Source of the DNA: an uncultured Eubacteriales bacterium
GTDB lineage: Bacteria > Bacillota > Clostridia > Oscillospirales > Oscillospiraceae
NCBI GenBank assembly: GCA_900554275.1
Contig: USGS01000021.1
Location: 1 to 24,299 of the forward strand
Length of the DNA: 24,299 nucleotides
Reading direction: 5' to 3'
Shown here: positions 1 through 7,833 of the stretch, piece after piece
How positions within the stretch are numbered: position 1 is the first letter of the stretch
Layout: each line of letters opens with the position of its first letter
Program-made: the position numbers and the translations under genes
Notes under the pieces: generated by a model
Seen by the model: the letters and a program-made list of their open reading frames with translations, nothing else
Databases searched by the model: none
Told to the model about the DNA's origin: nothing

Positions 1-35
1 AGAAAGCCCTCCGCCTTGCGGCGGAGGGCTTTCTG
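1..35. terminator. Strong hairpin terminator downstream of rnhA
   Basis: A perfect inverted repeat starts at the first base: AGAAAGCCCTCCGCC, a four-base loop (TTGC), then GGCGGAGGGCTTTCT. The arms carry A-rich and T-rich ends, so it can terminate in either direction. It lies about 130 nt beyond the rnhA stop on the minus strand and probably ends the long leftward operon. It may also serve a gene outside the window. Confidence 0.8.
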
Positions 36-166
36 TGTGTTGTGTTTGTTAGGAGAGAGAGAAAATCACATAAGGAAGTGTGGTTCCTTTGGATGATGCT
101 ATATTACCCGGCAAAATTGTCTTAATCATGAAGCGCACATGAACTTTTTGTGAATTTGCGGGGGGA
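36..166. other. Non-coding gap between rnhA and the terminator
   Basis: This 131-base stretch holds no supported gene. A small dyad (AAGGAA, six bases, TTCCTT; 72-89) is the only structure seen. On the minus strand it would be the 3' untranslated tail of the rnhA transcript. It is more AT-rich than the flanking genes. Confidence 0.4.
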
Positions 167-604
167 TTACTTGAATTTTCGGCTCTCTGCCACAGCCATG
201 ACGTCACATCGGTTGTTCTTCTCGTTCTCGGCGTGGCCCTTGACCCAGTGGCAGCGGACATCGTGCGTATCCAGCAGGGGCAGCAGGCGCTGCCACAGGT
301 CCACGTTCAGCACCGGCTTTTTGTCCGCCTTTACCCAGCCCCTCTTCTGCCAGCCGTAGAGCCAGCCCTTCTCCAGCGCGTCGATGACGTACTTGGAGTC
401 GGCATACAGCTCCACGATGCAGGGCTCTTTCAGCAAGGACAGCGCCTCGATGACGGCGGTGAGCTCCATGCGGTTGTTGGTGGTCTCGGCCTCGCCGCCG
501 GACAGCTCCTTCTCCGCGCCCCGGTAGCTCAGTATCGCGCCCCAGCCCCCCGGCCCGGGGTTGCCGCTGCACGCGCCGTCGGTATAGATGGTGACTGTTC
601 TCAT
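167..604 (-). CDS. rnhA: Ribonuclease HI
   Basis: Degrades the RNA strand of RNA-DNA hybrids in the cytoplasm, removing R-loops and RNA primers. The 145-residue product has the normal length for a single-domain bacterial RNase HI. All expected catalytic residues are visible: D9 in YTDGACSGNPGPGG, E47 in NNRMEL, D69 in ADSKYV, H124 in HWVKGHAENE and D134. It is the last gene of the leftward operon. The start at 604 is preceded by GAGGAA about ten bases upstream, and that ribosome site lies inside an inserted structured repeat (605-768). A second copy of the first ten codons sits at 739-768, directly behind trmO, and may be the ancestral start. The enzyme itself looks complete and active. Confidence 0.95.
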   Translation of the reverse strand: MRTVTIYTDGACSGNPGPGGWGAILSYRGAEKELSGGEAETTNNRMELTAVIEALSLLKEPCIVELYADSKYVIDALEKGWLYGWQKRGWVKADKKPVLNVDLWQRLLPLLDTHDVRCHWVKGHAENEKNNRCDVMAVAESRKFK

Positions 605-768
605 TGGATTTACGTTCCTCGCTGTTCGTTTGCTTTGCTGCCGGCTTGTCCCGACGGCGCGTGCTTGTCATCCCCGAGCGGTTGCCGCTTCAGCGGCGAG
701 CGAGTGGGGACATTTCCCAAAGCGGCGAAGCCCGCTTTGCCGTCGGTATGTATTGTTACGGTTCTCAT
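605..768 (-). repeat. Structured repeat carrying a copy of the rnhA start
   Basis: Just after the trmO stop, an ATG at 768 opens MRTVTIHTDG, which matches the rnhA N-terminus MRTVTIYTDG (25 of 30 bases identical, most differences synonymous). After codon 10 the frame leaves RNase H and runs to a TAA at 610-612, making a 52-residue peptide that resembles nothing I know. The body is rich in dyads: AAAGCGG/CCGCTTT (719-725, 732-738), GCCGCT/AGCGGC (684-689, 692-697) and an outer TCCCC/GGGGA pair (671-675, 706-710). It looks like a dispersed hairpin element inserted at, or duplicating, the 5' end of rnhA. It is not a functional gene as far as I can tell. Confidence 0.55.
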
Positions 769-769
769 C

Positions 770-1441
770 TTACTCCACCTCCGTGACGAACACCGTGCCG
801 TCTCGGACGGTGAAGCGGACGTTCCTGCCGTCGTAGCGCATTCCATACACTCGCTCCGGGTCGTCCTGATACCGGGGGCGGGGGTCGGCGGCCAGCGCGC
901 TGAGCAAGCCCTGCCGCTCGCCGCTGTCGAACCGGGCCAGCAGCTCCGGCGGAAAGTCCACCGTCAGCCGCGCTCCGGCATCGCCGCCGGTGAAGCCGCC
1001 GGATGCGTCGGGGTAGCTGTCGGCGTAGGCCAAATAGGGCTTGATGTCGAAGATGGGCGTGCCGCTGACCATATCCGCGCCGCGGACGTACAGCACCGGG
1101 CCGTCCGGCTCGTCCAGCGATACCCGCTCCAGTTCCACGGCGGACAGCCCCAGCCCGTTGGGGCGGAAGGGCGAACGGGTGGCGAACACGCCGATACGCT
1201 GGTTGCCGCCCAGCCGGGGCGGGCGCACCGTGGGCGACCAGGTCTGCCGCAGGGCGCGGTCAAACTGCCAAATCAGCCACACATGGGAGAAGCCCTCCAG
1301 CCCCCGCACCGCCTCCGGGTCACGGAAGGCGGGCTCGAACACGATGCGGCCCGGGCAGTCGGCGATGCCGCTTTGGCGCGGCACGCCGAACTTCTCGCCG
1401 AAGGGCGTCTCAATGCGGGCGATGGGTGTGATGCCCGCCAT
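770..1441 (-). CDS. trmO: tRNA (N6-threonylcarbamoyladenosine37-N6)-methyltransferase TrmO
   Basis: TrmO (TsaA/YaeB family) adds an S-adenosylmethionine-derived methyl group to the N6 of t6A at position 37 of certain ANN-decoding tRNAs. The 223-residue product shows the family hallmarks: an N-terminal PIARIETPFGEKFGVPRQ segment, LEGFSHVWLIWQF, RIGVFATRSPFRPNGLGLS and GTPIFDIKPYLAYADS. The first ~140 residues form the TsaA beta-barrel domain; the rest is the usual C-terminal extension. The ATG at 1441 follows GGGAG at good spacing and starts two bases after the stop of the upstream membrane-protein gene, so it is cotranscribed with gyrA. Confidence 0.92.
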   Translation of the reverse strand: MAGITPIARIETPFGEKFGVPRQSGIADCPGRIVFEPAFRDPEAVRGLEGFSHVWLIWQFDRALRQTWSPTVRPPRLGGNQRIGVFATRSPFRPNGLGLSAVELERVSLDEPDGPVLYVRGADMVSGTPIFDIKPYLAYADSYPDASGGFTGGDAGARLTVDFPPELLARFDSGERQGLLSALAADPRPRYQDDPERVYGMRYDGRNVRFTVRDGTVFVTEVE

Positions 1442-1443
1442 GG

Positions 1444-1785
1444 TCAGCGCTCCCGGCGGCCCGTGTCGGTCAGGTGGGCGGTGATGTCCCTGGGCAGGCG
1501 CACCAGCCGCACGATCTCACCGGCCACGATGACCGCCATGCCCGCCACGATGACCCAAATATTTTTCAGGGTGCTGGCGCTGAAGAACATGACCAGCAGC
1601 ACCAGCAGCAGCGCCATGTTGATGCGCCCGTTGACCTCCTCCGCCTGCCGCAGGGCCTCGTCCTTCTCGTAGATGACCTTGTTATACACGAACAGGTTCT
1701 TCGCCGCCGCGTTCTGATACAGCGTCTTGGTGAAATACTGCCACCTGGTCAGGGGTACGGTGGCCTCTCTGGGGGCACTGCTCAT
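1444..1785 (-). CDS. Small two-helix membrane protein of unknown function
   Basis: This 113-residue protein is not one I recognise. It has a mostly polar N-terminal part (1-55), two hydrophobic helices (about 56-71 and 76-94) separated by a short turn, and a basic, Arg-rich tail, suggesting a helical hairpin with both ends in the cytoplasm. Its start overlaps the gyrA stop in an ATGA arrangement (1782-1785), so translation is probably coupled to gyrA. It ends two bases before trmO. Placement in the gyrase operon gives no clear functional hint. Confidence 0.8.
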   Translation of the reverse strand: MSSAPREATVPLTRWQYFTKTLYQNAAAKNLFVYNKVIYEKDEALRQAEEVNGRINMALLLVLLVMFFSASTLKNIWVIVAGMAVIVAGEIVRLVRLPRDITAHLTDTGRRER

Positions 1786-4271
1786 ACCGTCTCCTCCGTG
1801 TCCGTCTTTTCCTCCGGATCGGCCAGGGCCAGGGAAATGACCCGGTCGCCCTCCTCCTTGAAGCGCATGACGATGACGCCCTGGGTGGCGCGTCCGGCGA
1901 TGCGGATGCTTTCCACCGGCGTGCGGATCAGGATGCCCGCCGCCGTCACCAGCAGCAGATCCTCCGTGCCGTCCACCAGCTTCATGCCCACCACGCAGCC
2001 GGTCTTGTCCGTGACCATGTAGTTGCGGATGCCCAGGCCGCCGCGGTTGGTGATGCGGTATTCCTCGATGGGGGTGCGCTTGCCGTAGCCCTTTTCAGTG
2101 ATGGACAGCACCGTCTTGCCATCGTCGGCCCGGGCCGCGCCGATGACGTAGTCGCCGTCACGCAGCCGGATGCCCCGAACGCCCACGGCGGTGCGGCCCA
2201 TCGCCCGCACGTCCGTCTCGTCGAAGCACACCGCCTGGCCGTCGTGGGTGGCAATGAGCACCCGGTCGCTGCCCCGGGTCTCCACCACGGAGATCAGCTG
2301 GTCGCCCTCGTCCAGCGTCAGAGCGCGGATGCCGTTATTCCGCAGGTTCTTCAATGCACTGACCTCCAGCCGCTTCACCGTGCCGTTCCGGGTGGTCATG
2401 AACAGGTACAGCTGCTCGTCTCCCGTCTCCCGGAAGTGGAGCATGGCCTGGACCTTCTCGCCCGTCTCCACCTGCAGGATGTTGACGATGTTCACACCCT
2501 TGGCGGCCTTGCCGCTCTCGGGGATCTGATAGCCCTTCTTGCGGTACACCTTGCCGGTGTCGGTGAAGAAGAGGATATAGTCGTGGGTAGACGCGGTGAA
2601 CACGTCCACCACCGTGTCCTCCTCACGGGTGGTGATGCCCTTCTTGCCCATGCCGCCCTTGCTCTGGGCGGCATATTCGCTGACGGGCGTGCGCTTGATA
2701 TAGCCGTTCTCCGTCAGGGTAAAGACGCACTGCTCCTCCTCGATGAGATCCTCGATGTCCAGCTCGTCCTCCACGTCCTGGATCTCGGTCTTGCGGTCGT
2801 CGCCGAACCTGTCGGCGATAGCGGTCAGCTCCTCCTTGAGGATGGACTTCACCAGCCCCTCGTCGCTGAGCACCCGCTGGAAATAGGCGATCTTCTCCTC
2901 CAGCTCCTTGTACTCCGCCTGGAGCTTCTCCCGGTCGAGGCCCTGCAGCCGCTTGAGCTGCATATCGAGAATGGCCTGGGCCTGCACATCGTCCAACCCG
3001 AAGCGCTGCATCAGGTTCTCCTTGGCGTTGTCGTAGCTGCTGCGGATGATGCGGATGACCTCGTCGATGTTGTCCTGGGCCACCAGCAGGCCCTCCAGCA
3101 GGTGGGCGCGCTCCTGTGCCTTCTTCAGGTCGAACCGCGTCCGGCGGATGATGATCTCCTCCTGGAACGCCAGGTATTCGTCGATGATGTGCCGCAGGGA
3201 CAGGATCTTGGGCTGGCGCTGGTTGTTCACCAGTGCCAGCATATTGATGGCGAACGTGGTTTGCAGCTGGGTCTGGGCAAACAGGCGGTTCAGCACTACC
3301 TGAGGGTTGGCGTCCCGCTTCAGCTCGATGACCATACGCATACCGTTGCGGTCGGACTCATCCCGGATGTCGGAGATGCCCTCGATGCGCTTGTCCTCCA
3401 CCTGGTCGGCGATGGCCTTGATGAGCATCCGCTTGTTCACCTGATAGGGCAGCTCGGTGATGATGATCCGCGTGCGGCCGTTACCGAATTCCTCGAACTC
3501 GTGCCGCGCCCGGACCATCAACCGTCCCCGGCCGGTGGCGTAGGCGGCACGGATGCCGCTGCGGCCCATAATGATGCCCTTGGTGGGGAAGTCCGGGCCC
3601 TTCACGTGCTCCATCAGGTCGCTGAGGGTGGCGTCGGGGTCGTCCAGCACGCAGATGCACGCGCCGATGACCTCCCGCAGGTTGTGGGGCGGGATGTTGG
3701 TAGCCATGCCCACGGCAATGCCGCTGGAGCCGTTCACCAGCAGGTTGGGGAAACGGCAGGGCAGCACCCGGGGCTCTTTCCGGCTCTCGTCGAAGTTGGG
3801 ATCCCAGTCCACCGTGTCCTTGTCGATGTCCCGGAGCATCTCGTTGGAGATCTTGCTCAGCCGGGCCTCGGTGTAACGGTAGGCCGCAGGGGGGTCTCCA
3901 TCCACCGAGCCGAAGTTGCCGTGGCCGTCCACCAGCATATAGCGCATGGAGAAATCCTGCGCCAGACGCACCAGCGCATCGTACACGGAGGCGTCGCCGT
4001 GGGGGTGATAGCGGCCCAGCACATCGCCCACGCAGGTGGCGGACTTCTTGAACGGGCGGTCGGAGGTCAGGTTGTCCTCGTACATGGCGTAGAGGATACG
4101 CCGGTGTACGGGCTTCAGACCGTCCCGCACGTCGGGCAGGGCGCGGCCCACGATGACGGACATAGCGTACTCGATATAGGATTGCTCCATCTCCGGCACA
4201 AGGGGGCTCTCCACAATGTGCTGGTCAGGGAAGCGTATCTCCTCAGGGTCGTATTGGGGCTTTTTGCTCAT
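1782..4271 (-). CDS. gyrA: DNA gyrase subunit A
   Basis: GyrA is the DNA cleavage and rejoining subunit of the A2B2 gyrase that introduces negative supercoils. The 829-residue protein has the winged-helix/tower breakage-reunion domain with R132 and catalytic Y133 (AAYRYTEARL), followed by a C-terminal beta-pinwheel. A GyrA-box-like QSKGGMG sits near residue 536, degenerate against the usual QRRGGKG. The quinolone-determining segment reads HPHGDASVYDALVRLAQ: the residue equivalent to E. coli Ser83 is Ala94 and Asp87 is Asp98. The start at 4271 follows AGGAGG, 15 bases after the gyrB stop. The tail is acidic. Confidence 0.98.
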   Translation of the reverse strand: MSKKPQYDPEEIRFPDQHIVESPLVPEMEQSYIEYAMSVIVGRALPDVRDGLKPVHRRILYAMYEDNLTSDRPFKKSATCVGDVLGRYHPHGDASVYDALVRLAQDFSMRYMLVDGHGNFGSVDGDPPAAYRYTEARLSKISNEMLRDIDKDTVDWDPNFDESRKEPRVLPCRFPNLLVNGSSGIAVGMATNIPPHNLREVIGACICVLDDPDATLSDLMEHVKGPDFPTKGIIMGRSGIRAAYATGRGRLMVRARHEFEEFGNGRTRIIITELPYQVNKRMLIKAIADQVEDKRIEGISDIRDESDRNGMRMVIELKRDANPQVVLNRLFAQTQLQTTFAINMLALVNNQRQPKILSLRHIIDEYLAFQEEIIIRRTRFDLKKAQERAHLLEGLLVAQDNIDEVIRIIRSSYDNAKENLMQRFGLDDVQAQAILDMQLKRLQGLDREKLQAEYKELEEKIAYFQRVLSDEGLVKSILKEELTAIADRFGDDRKTEIQDVEDELDIEDLIEEEQCVFTLTENGYIKRTPVSEYAAQSKGGMGKKGITTREEDTVVDVFTASTHDYILFFTDTGKVYRKKGYQIPESGKAAKGVNIVNILQVETGEKVQAMLHFRETGDEQLYLFMTTRNGTVKRLEVSALKNLRNNGIRALTLDEGDQLISVVETRGSDRVLIATHDGQAVCFDETDVRAMGRTAVGVRGIRLRDGDYVIGAARADDGKTVLSITEKGYGKRTPIEEYRITNRGGLGIRNYMVTDKTGCVVGMKLVDGTEDLLLVTAAGILIRTPVESIRIAGRATQGVIVMRFKEEGDRVISLALADPEEKTDTEETV

Positions 4272-4286
4272 AGATTCCAGCCCTCC

Positions 4287-6221
4287 TTAATAATCCAGAT
4301 TCACAGCGTACTGTGCTTTGCGCTCGATAAACTCCTTCCGCGGCTCGACCTTCTCACCCATGAGCACCGTGAACGTGGCGTCAGCCTTCACCGCGTCGTC
4401 CAGGGTGATGCGCCGCAGGGTACGGGTGGTGGGGTCCATGGTGGTCTCCCACAGCTCGTGGGGGTTCATCTCTCCCAGGCCCTTGAACCGGCTGATATCG
4501 ATCTTCACGTTGGGGTTGTCGCCCCGCATCTCGGCGGACACCCGGTCGCGCTCCTCGTCGGAGTAGGCCACCCGGGTGGTCTTGCCCCGGGTCAGCTTAT
4601 AGAGCGGCGGCACGGCGGAGTACACGTACCCCTCCTCGATCAGCGGCCGCATATAGCGGAAGAAGAACGTCAGCAGCAGCGTGCGGATGTGCGCGCCGTC
4701 CACATCGGCATCGGCCATGATGATGACCTTGTGATACCGCAGCTTGTTCTCGTCGAACTCCTCGCCAATGCCCGCGCCCAGGGCGATGATCACGGGCTGG
4801 AGCTTGTCGTTGCCGTAGACCTTGTCCACACGGGCCTTCTCCACGTTCAGCATCTTGCCCCACAGGGGGAGGATGGCCTGAAAGCGGCTGTCCCGGCCCT
4901 GGGTGGCGCTGCCGCCTGCGGAGTCTCCCTCCACGATATACAGCTCCGTCAGCTCGGGGTTGTTCTCGTTGCAGTCCCGGAGCTTATCCGGCATGGCCGC
5001 GCCGCCCAGCACCGTCTTGCGGCGGATGGACTCACGGGCCTTTCGTGCGGCCTCCCGGGCGCGGTTGGCGGTCATGGCCTTGTCCAAAATGGTGCGGGCC
5101 ACCGCCGGATGCTCCTCCAGGTACACCGCCAGCTGGTCGTTGACGATGCCGTCCACCAGCGTGCGGATGTGGGCGTTGCCCAGCTTGGCCTTGGTCTGGC
5201 CCTCGAACTGGGCCTCCGTCAGCTTCACGGAGATAACGGCGGTGATGCCCTCCCGCACGTCCTCGCCGGAGACCTTGTCTCCCTCCTTGATAAGGCCGTA
5301 CTTCATGCCGTAGGCGTTGAGCACGCGGGTCAGGGCCGCCTTGAAGCCCGTCTCGTGCATACCGCCCTCCGGCGTGTGGATGTCGTTGGCAAAGGACACC
5401 AGCGTCTCGTTGTAGCCGTCGTTGTACTGCATGGCGATCTCGGCGGTGCTGTCGCCCTTCGCGCCGGAGAGGTAGATGACCTCCTCGTGGAGGGGCGTCT
5501 TGTTCCGGTTGATGAACGTGACGAATTCCCGGATGCCTCCCTCGTAGCGCATGGTCTCCGACTGCTCTCTGCCGGGCCGGGCGTCGGTGATGGTGATCCG
5601 CAGTCCCGCGTTCAGAAACGCCTGCTCCCGCATACGGGTGTGCAGCGTCTCATAGTCGTACTCCAGTGTGTCGAACATCTCGCCGTCGGGCTTGAACGTC
5701 ACCGTTGTGCCGGTGTGGTCCGTCTCGCCCACGACCTTCAGCTCCTGGGTGATATTCCCCCGGGAGAAGCTCATCTCGTAAATTTTTTCGTCCTTGTGGA
5801 CCTGCACCGTCAGCCATTCGCTGAGGGCGTTCACCACGCTGGCGCCCACGCCGTGCAGGCCGCCGGAGACCTTATAGCCCCCGCCGCCGAACTTGCCGCC
5901 GGCGTGGAGCACGGTGAACACCACCTCCAGCGCGGGCCGGCCCGTCTGGGCCTGGAGATCCACGGGGATGCCCCGCCCGTTGTCGGTGACGGTGATGGTG
6001 TTTCCCTCGTTGATGGTCACGGTTATGTCCGTGCAGTAGCCCGCCAGCGCCTCGTCGATGGCGTTGTCCACGATCTCATAGACCAGATGGTGCAGTCCGC
6101 TGGCGCTGGTAGAGCCGATATACATACCGGGCCGCTTGCGGACGGCCTCCAGCCCCTCCAGCACCTGAATTTCCGATGCGTTGTACTCCGTGTCCACCAC
6201 GGGTCTTTCCATTTCTGCCAT
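4287..6221 (-). CDS. gyrB: DNA gyrase subunit B
   Basis: GyrB is the ATPase subunit of gyrase. The 644-residue protein contains a GHKL ATPase domain (DNAIDEALAG at 52-61, TDNGRGIPVD near 79-88, GLHGVGASVVN near 121-131), a transducer domain, and a TOPRIM metal-binding domain with VEGDSAGG near residue 430 and ADADVDGAHIRT near residue 505. The conserved C-terminal tail ends in AQYAVNLDY. The length fits the short Gram-positive form without the enterobacterial insert. The ATG at 6221 follows AAGGAG, which overlaps the 3' end of remB, so the two genes are tightly linked. Confidence 0.98.
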   Translation of the reverse strand: MAEMERPVVDTEYNASEIQVLEGLEAVRKRPGMYIGSTSASGLHHLVYEIVDNAIDEALAGYCTDITVTINEGNTITVTDNGRGIPVDLQAQTGRPALEVVFTVLHAGGKFGGGGYKVSGGLHGVGASVVNALSEWLTVQVHKDEKIYEMSFSRGNITQELKVVGETDHTGTTVTFKPDGEMFDTLEYDYETLHTRMREQAFLNAGLRITITDARPGREQSETMRYEGGIREFVTFINRNKTPLHEEVIYLSGAKGDSTAEIAMQYNDGYNETLVSFANDIHTPEGGMHETGFKAALTRVLNAYGMKYGLIKEGDKVSGEDVREGITAVISVKLTEAQFEGQTKAKLGNAHIRTLVDGIVNDQLAVYLEEHPAVARTILDKAMTANRAREAARKARESIRRKTVLGGAAMPDKLRDCNENNPELTELYIVEGDSAGGSATQGRDSRFQAILPLWGKMLNVEKARVDKVYGNDKLQPVIIALGAGIGEEFDENKLRYHKVIIMADADVDGAHIRTLLLTFFFRYMRPLIEEGYVYSAVPPLYKLTRGKTTRVAYSDEERDRVSAEMRGDNPNVKIDISRFKGLGEMNPHELWETTMDPTTRTLRRITLDDAVKADATFTVLMGEKVEPRKEFIERKAQYAVNLDY

Positions 6222-6224
6222 GTG

Positions 6225-6488
6225 CTATTCTCCTTTTCCTTGCGCCCGCTTCAGAAGCGTTTGGGAATTCAACTGCGATAAATAGATGATCTGCCGGTGA
6301 TAGGGGTGATCGCACACCACGAAGGACTTGGGAATGTCCTCGCAGGCGGACTGCACCACGCCCTCCTTCTCCGCGCCGTCTAAAAACCGGCGGGTGAGCT
6401 TGGAGGTAGAGGTGTTGTCCAGATCGAATATGCCGATGACCCGCCGGGGGTCTACCATTACGTTCATGCCGATGTGCAGATAGCTCAC
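6225..6488 (-). CDS. remB: RemB/YaaB-type DUF370 regulatory protein
   Basis: An 87-residue protein of the DUF370 family, to which the Bacillus subtilis biofilm-matrix regulators RemA and RemB belong; B. subtilis yaaB (remB) sits in the same place between recF and gyrB. The N-terminus MSYLHIGMNVMVDPRRVIGIFDLDN and the central KSFVVCDHPYHRQIIYLS fit the family. The start is a GTG at 6486-6488 directly abutting the recF stop (TGAGTG), with GGAGG about eight bases upstream. It ends three bases before gyrB. DNA binding is inferred from the family; its targets in this organism are unknown. Confidence 0.85.
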   Translation of the reverse strand: MSYLHIGMNVMVDPRRVIGIFDLDNTSTSKLTRRFLDGAEKEGVVQSACEDIPKSFVVCDHPYHRQIIYLSQLNSQTLLKRAQGKGE

Positions 6489-7592
6489 TCACAGCACCTC
6501 CCCGCCCCGGATATGGAACACGCGGCCCTTGAGCAGCGTGTCCAGCCGGTCGTTTTCGCAGCAGGTGATGAACACCTGCCCGCCGCTGATGCGGTTCAGC
6601 ACGTATTCCTGCCGCCGGGGGTCCAGCTCGCTGAGCACGTCGTCCAGCAGCATCACCGGGTACTCCCCCATGGCATTCTTGTGTATCTCCCGCTCCGCCA
6701 GCTTCATGCTCAGCGCCGCCGTCCGCACCTGCCCCTGTGAGCAGAACTGCCGGGCGCTGCGCCCGTTGACCGATACGTCTATATCGTCCTTGTGCGGCCC
6801 GCTGAGACACAGCCGGGATGCCCGCTCCGCCGCCTGATGGCTATCCATGTGGGCCTTCAGCGCCCCATAGATGTCTCCCTGGCTGCCCAGCGGGTCAGCA
6901 ACGGTGCTCACCGTCTGATACGATAGCGCCAGCTCCTCCCTCTGGCCGGAGCACTCATAGTGGGCCTGCCGTGCGTACTCCGCCAGCGCGGCGCAGAACC
7001 GCGCCCGGTAGCTGACGATGGCCGCGCCGTACCGGCACAGCCCCTCGTTGAACTCCGGCAGCAGGTCCAGCAGCTCCGGCTTGTCCTCGCTGTCCCGCAG
7101 GATGCGGGTCTTGTGCTCATACAGCCGCTCGTACTGCCGCAGCGCCTCGCCATACCGCGGCCGCAGCTGGCACAGGGAGGTATCCATGAACCGCCGCCGC
7201 TCCGCCGCCCCTGCCCGTATAAGGAACAGGTCCTCCGGCGCGAAAAACACGGTGTGCAGCACGTCGCTGAGGGCCGCGCCGTTTTTGGCGGCCACACCGT
7301 TCACGGTCATCCTCCGCCGCCTGCCCCGGTACAGCTGCACCTCCGTGACGAATTCCCGATCCCGGGACAGGATGCGGCCCTTCACCCGGGCCTCCTGGCC
7401 CTCGAAGCCCATCAGCTCCCGGTCGCTCCGCGCCCGTGGGCTCTTTCCGCAGCTCAGGTATACGATGGCCTCCAGCAGGTTTGTTTTGCCCTGTGCGTTT
7501 TCACCGTAGATCACGTTGCAGCTGTCGTCAAAGGTCAAGGCCGCGCTGTCGTAATTCCGCCAGCCCCGCAGCGCCAGCTCACGTATCTGCAT
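6489..7592 (-). CDS. recF: DNA replication and repair protein RecF
   Basis: RecF is an SMC-like ATPase that helps RecO and RecR load RecA at single-strand gaps. The 367-residue protein has a Walker A motif GENAQGKT (30-37), an ABC-type signature region (LSGPHKDDIDV) and a Walker B/D-loop (VMLLDDVLSELD, near residue 317). I chose the ATG at 7592, giving MQIRELALRGWRNY, because this is where RecF homology begins; a TTG at 7619 would add nine residues without homology. The start overlaps the end of yaaA by 14 bases, so the genes are translationally linked. Confidence 0.95.
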   Translation of the reverse strand: MQIRELALRGWRNYDSAALTFDDSCNVIYGENAQGKTNLLEAIVYLSCGKSPRARSDRELMGFEGQEARVKGRILSRDREFVTEVQLYRGRRRRMTVNGVAAKNGAALSDVLHTVFFAPEDLFLIRAGAAERRRFMDTSLCQLRPRYGEALRQYERLYEHKTRILRDSEDKPELLDLLPEFNEGLCRYGAAIVSYRARFCAALAEYARQAHYECSGQREELALSYQTVSTVADPLGSQGDIYGALKAHMDSHQAAERASRLCLSGPHKDDIDVSVNGRSARQFCSQGQVRTAALSMKLAEREIHKNAMGEYPVMLLDDVLSELDPRRQEYVLNRISGGQVFITCCENDRLDTLLKGRVFHIRGGEVL

Positions 7593-7797
7593 AGCGCACT
7601 TCCAGTGTCTTGCCCTCAAACTCCACGGTGTCGCCGGGGCGTATCTTTCTGCCCCGCATGGTGCACACCTCTCCGTTGACCGTGACCAGGCCCTCCTGGA
7701 CCATGACCTTGGCCTCGCCGCCGGTGTACGTCAGCCCCGCTATCTTCAGCAGATCCTGCAATTTGATGTATTCTGTGGTGATCTCAATGGTGTTCAT
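7579..7797 (-). CDS. yaaA: S4-domain RNA-binding protein YaaA
   Basis: A 72-residue protein made almost entirely of one S4 RNA-binding domain: YIKLQDLLKIAGLTYTGGEAK, then VQEGLVTVNGEVCTMRGRKIRPGDTVEF. This is the small S4-like protein found between dnaN and recF in Firmicutes (YaaA in B. subtilis, linked there to ribosome assembly). The ATG at 7797 follows GAGGAG at short spacing. It is 36 bases downstream of dnaN and overlaps recF. Confidence 0.92.
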   Translation of the reverse strand: MNTIEITTEYIKLQDLLKIAGLTYTGGEAKVMVQEGLVTVNGEVCTMRGRKIRPGDTVEFEGKTLEVRYADT

Positions 7798-7833
7798 ATA
7801 ACTCCTCTTTCGTAAAGGGCTTTTTCGCCGCCG

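Noticed and set aside
610..846. 78-residue minus-strand frame around the duplicated rnhA start
   Set aside because: Only ten codons match RNase H; the rest is structured repeat and part of trmO in another frame. Treated as a repeat, not a gene.
233..1672. Long plus-strand frame opposite rnhA, trmO and the small membrane protein
   Set aside because: Shadow of GC-rich minus-strand genes; no ribosome site or homology.
2244..6281. Very long plus-strand open frame opposite gyrA and gyrB
   Set aside because: It has no recognisable motif and mirrors GC-rich codon bias of the real genes on the other strand; gyrA and gyrB explain the region.
7593..7619. Longer RecF from a TTG at 7619
   Set aside because: The added residues have no RecF homology and overlap yaaA further; the ATG at 7592 fits the family.
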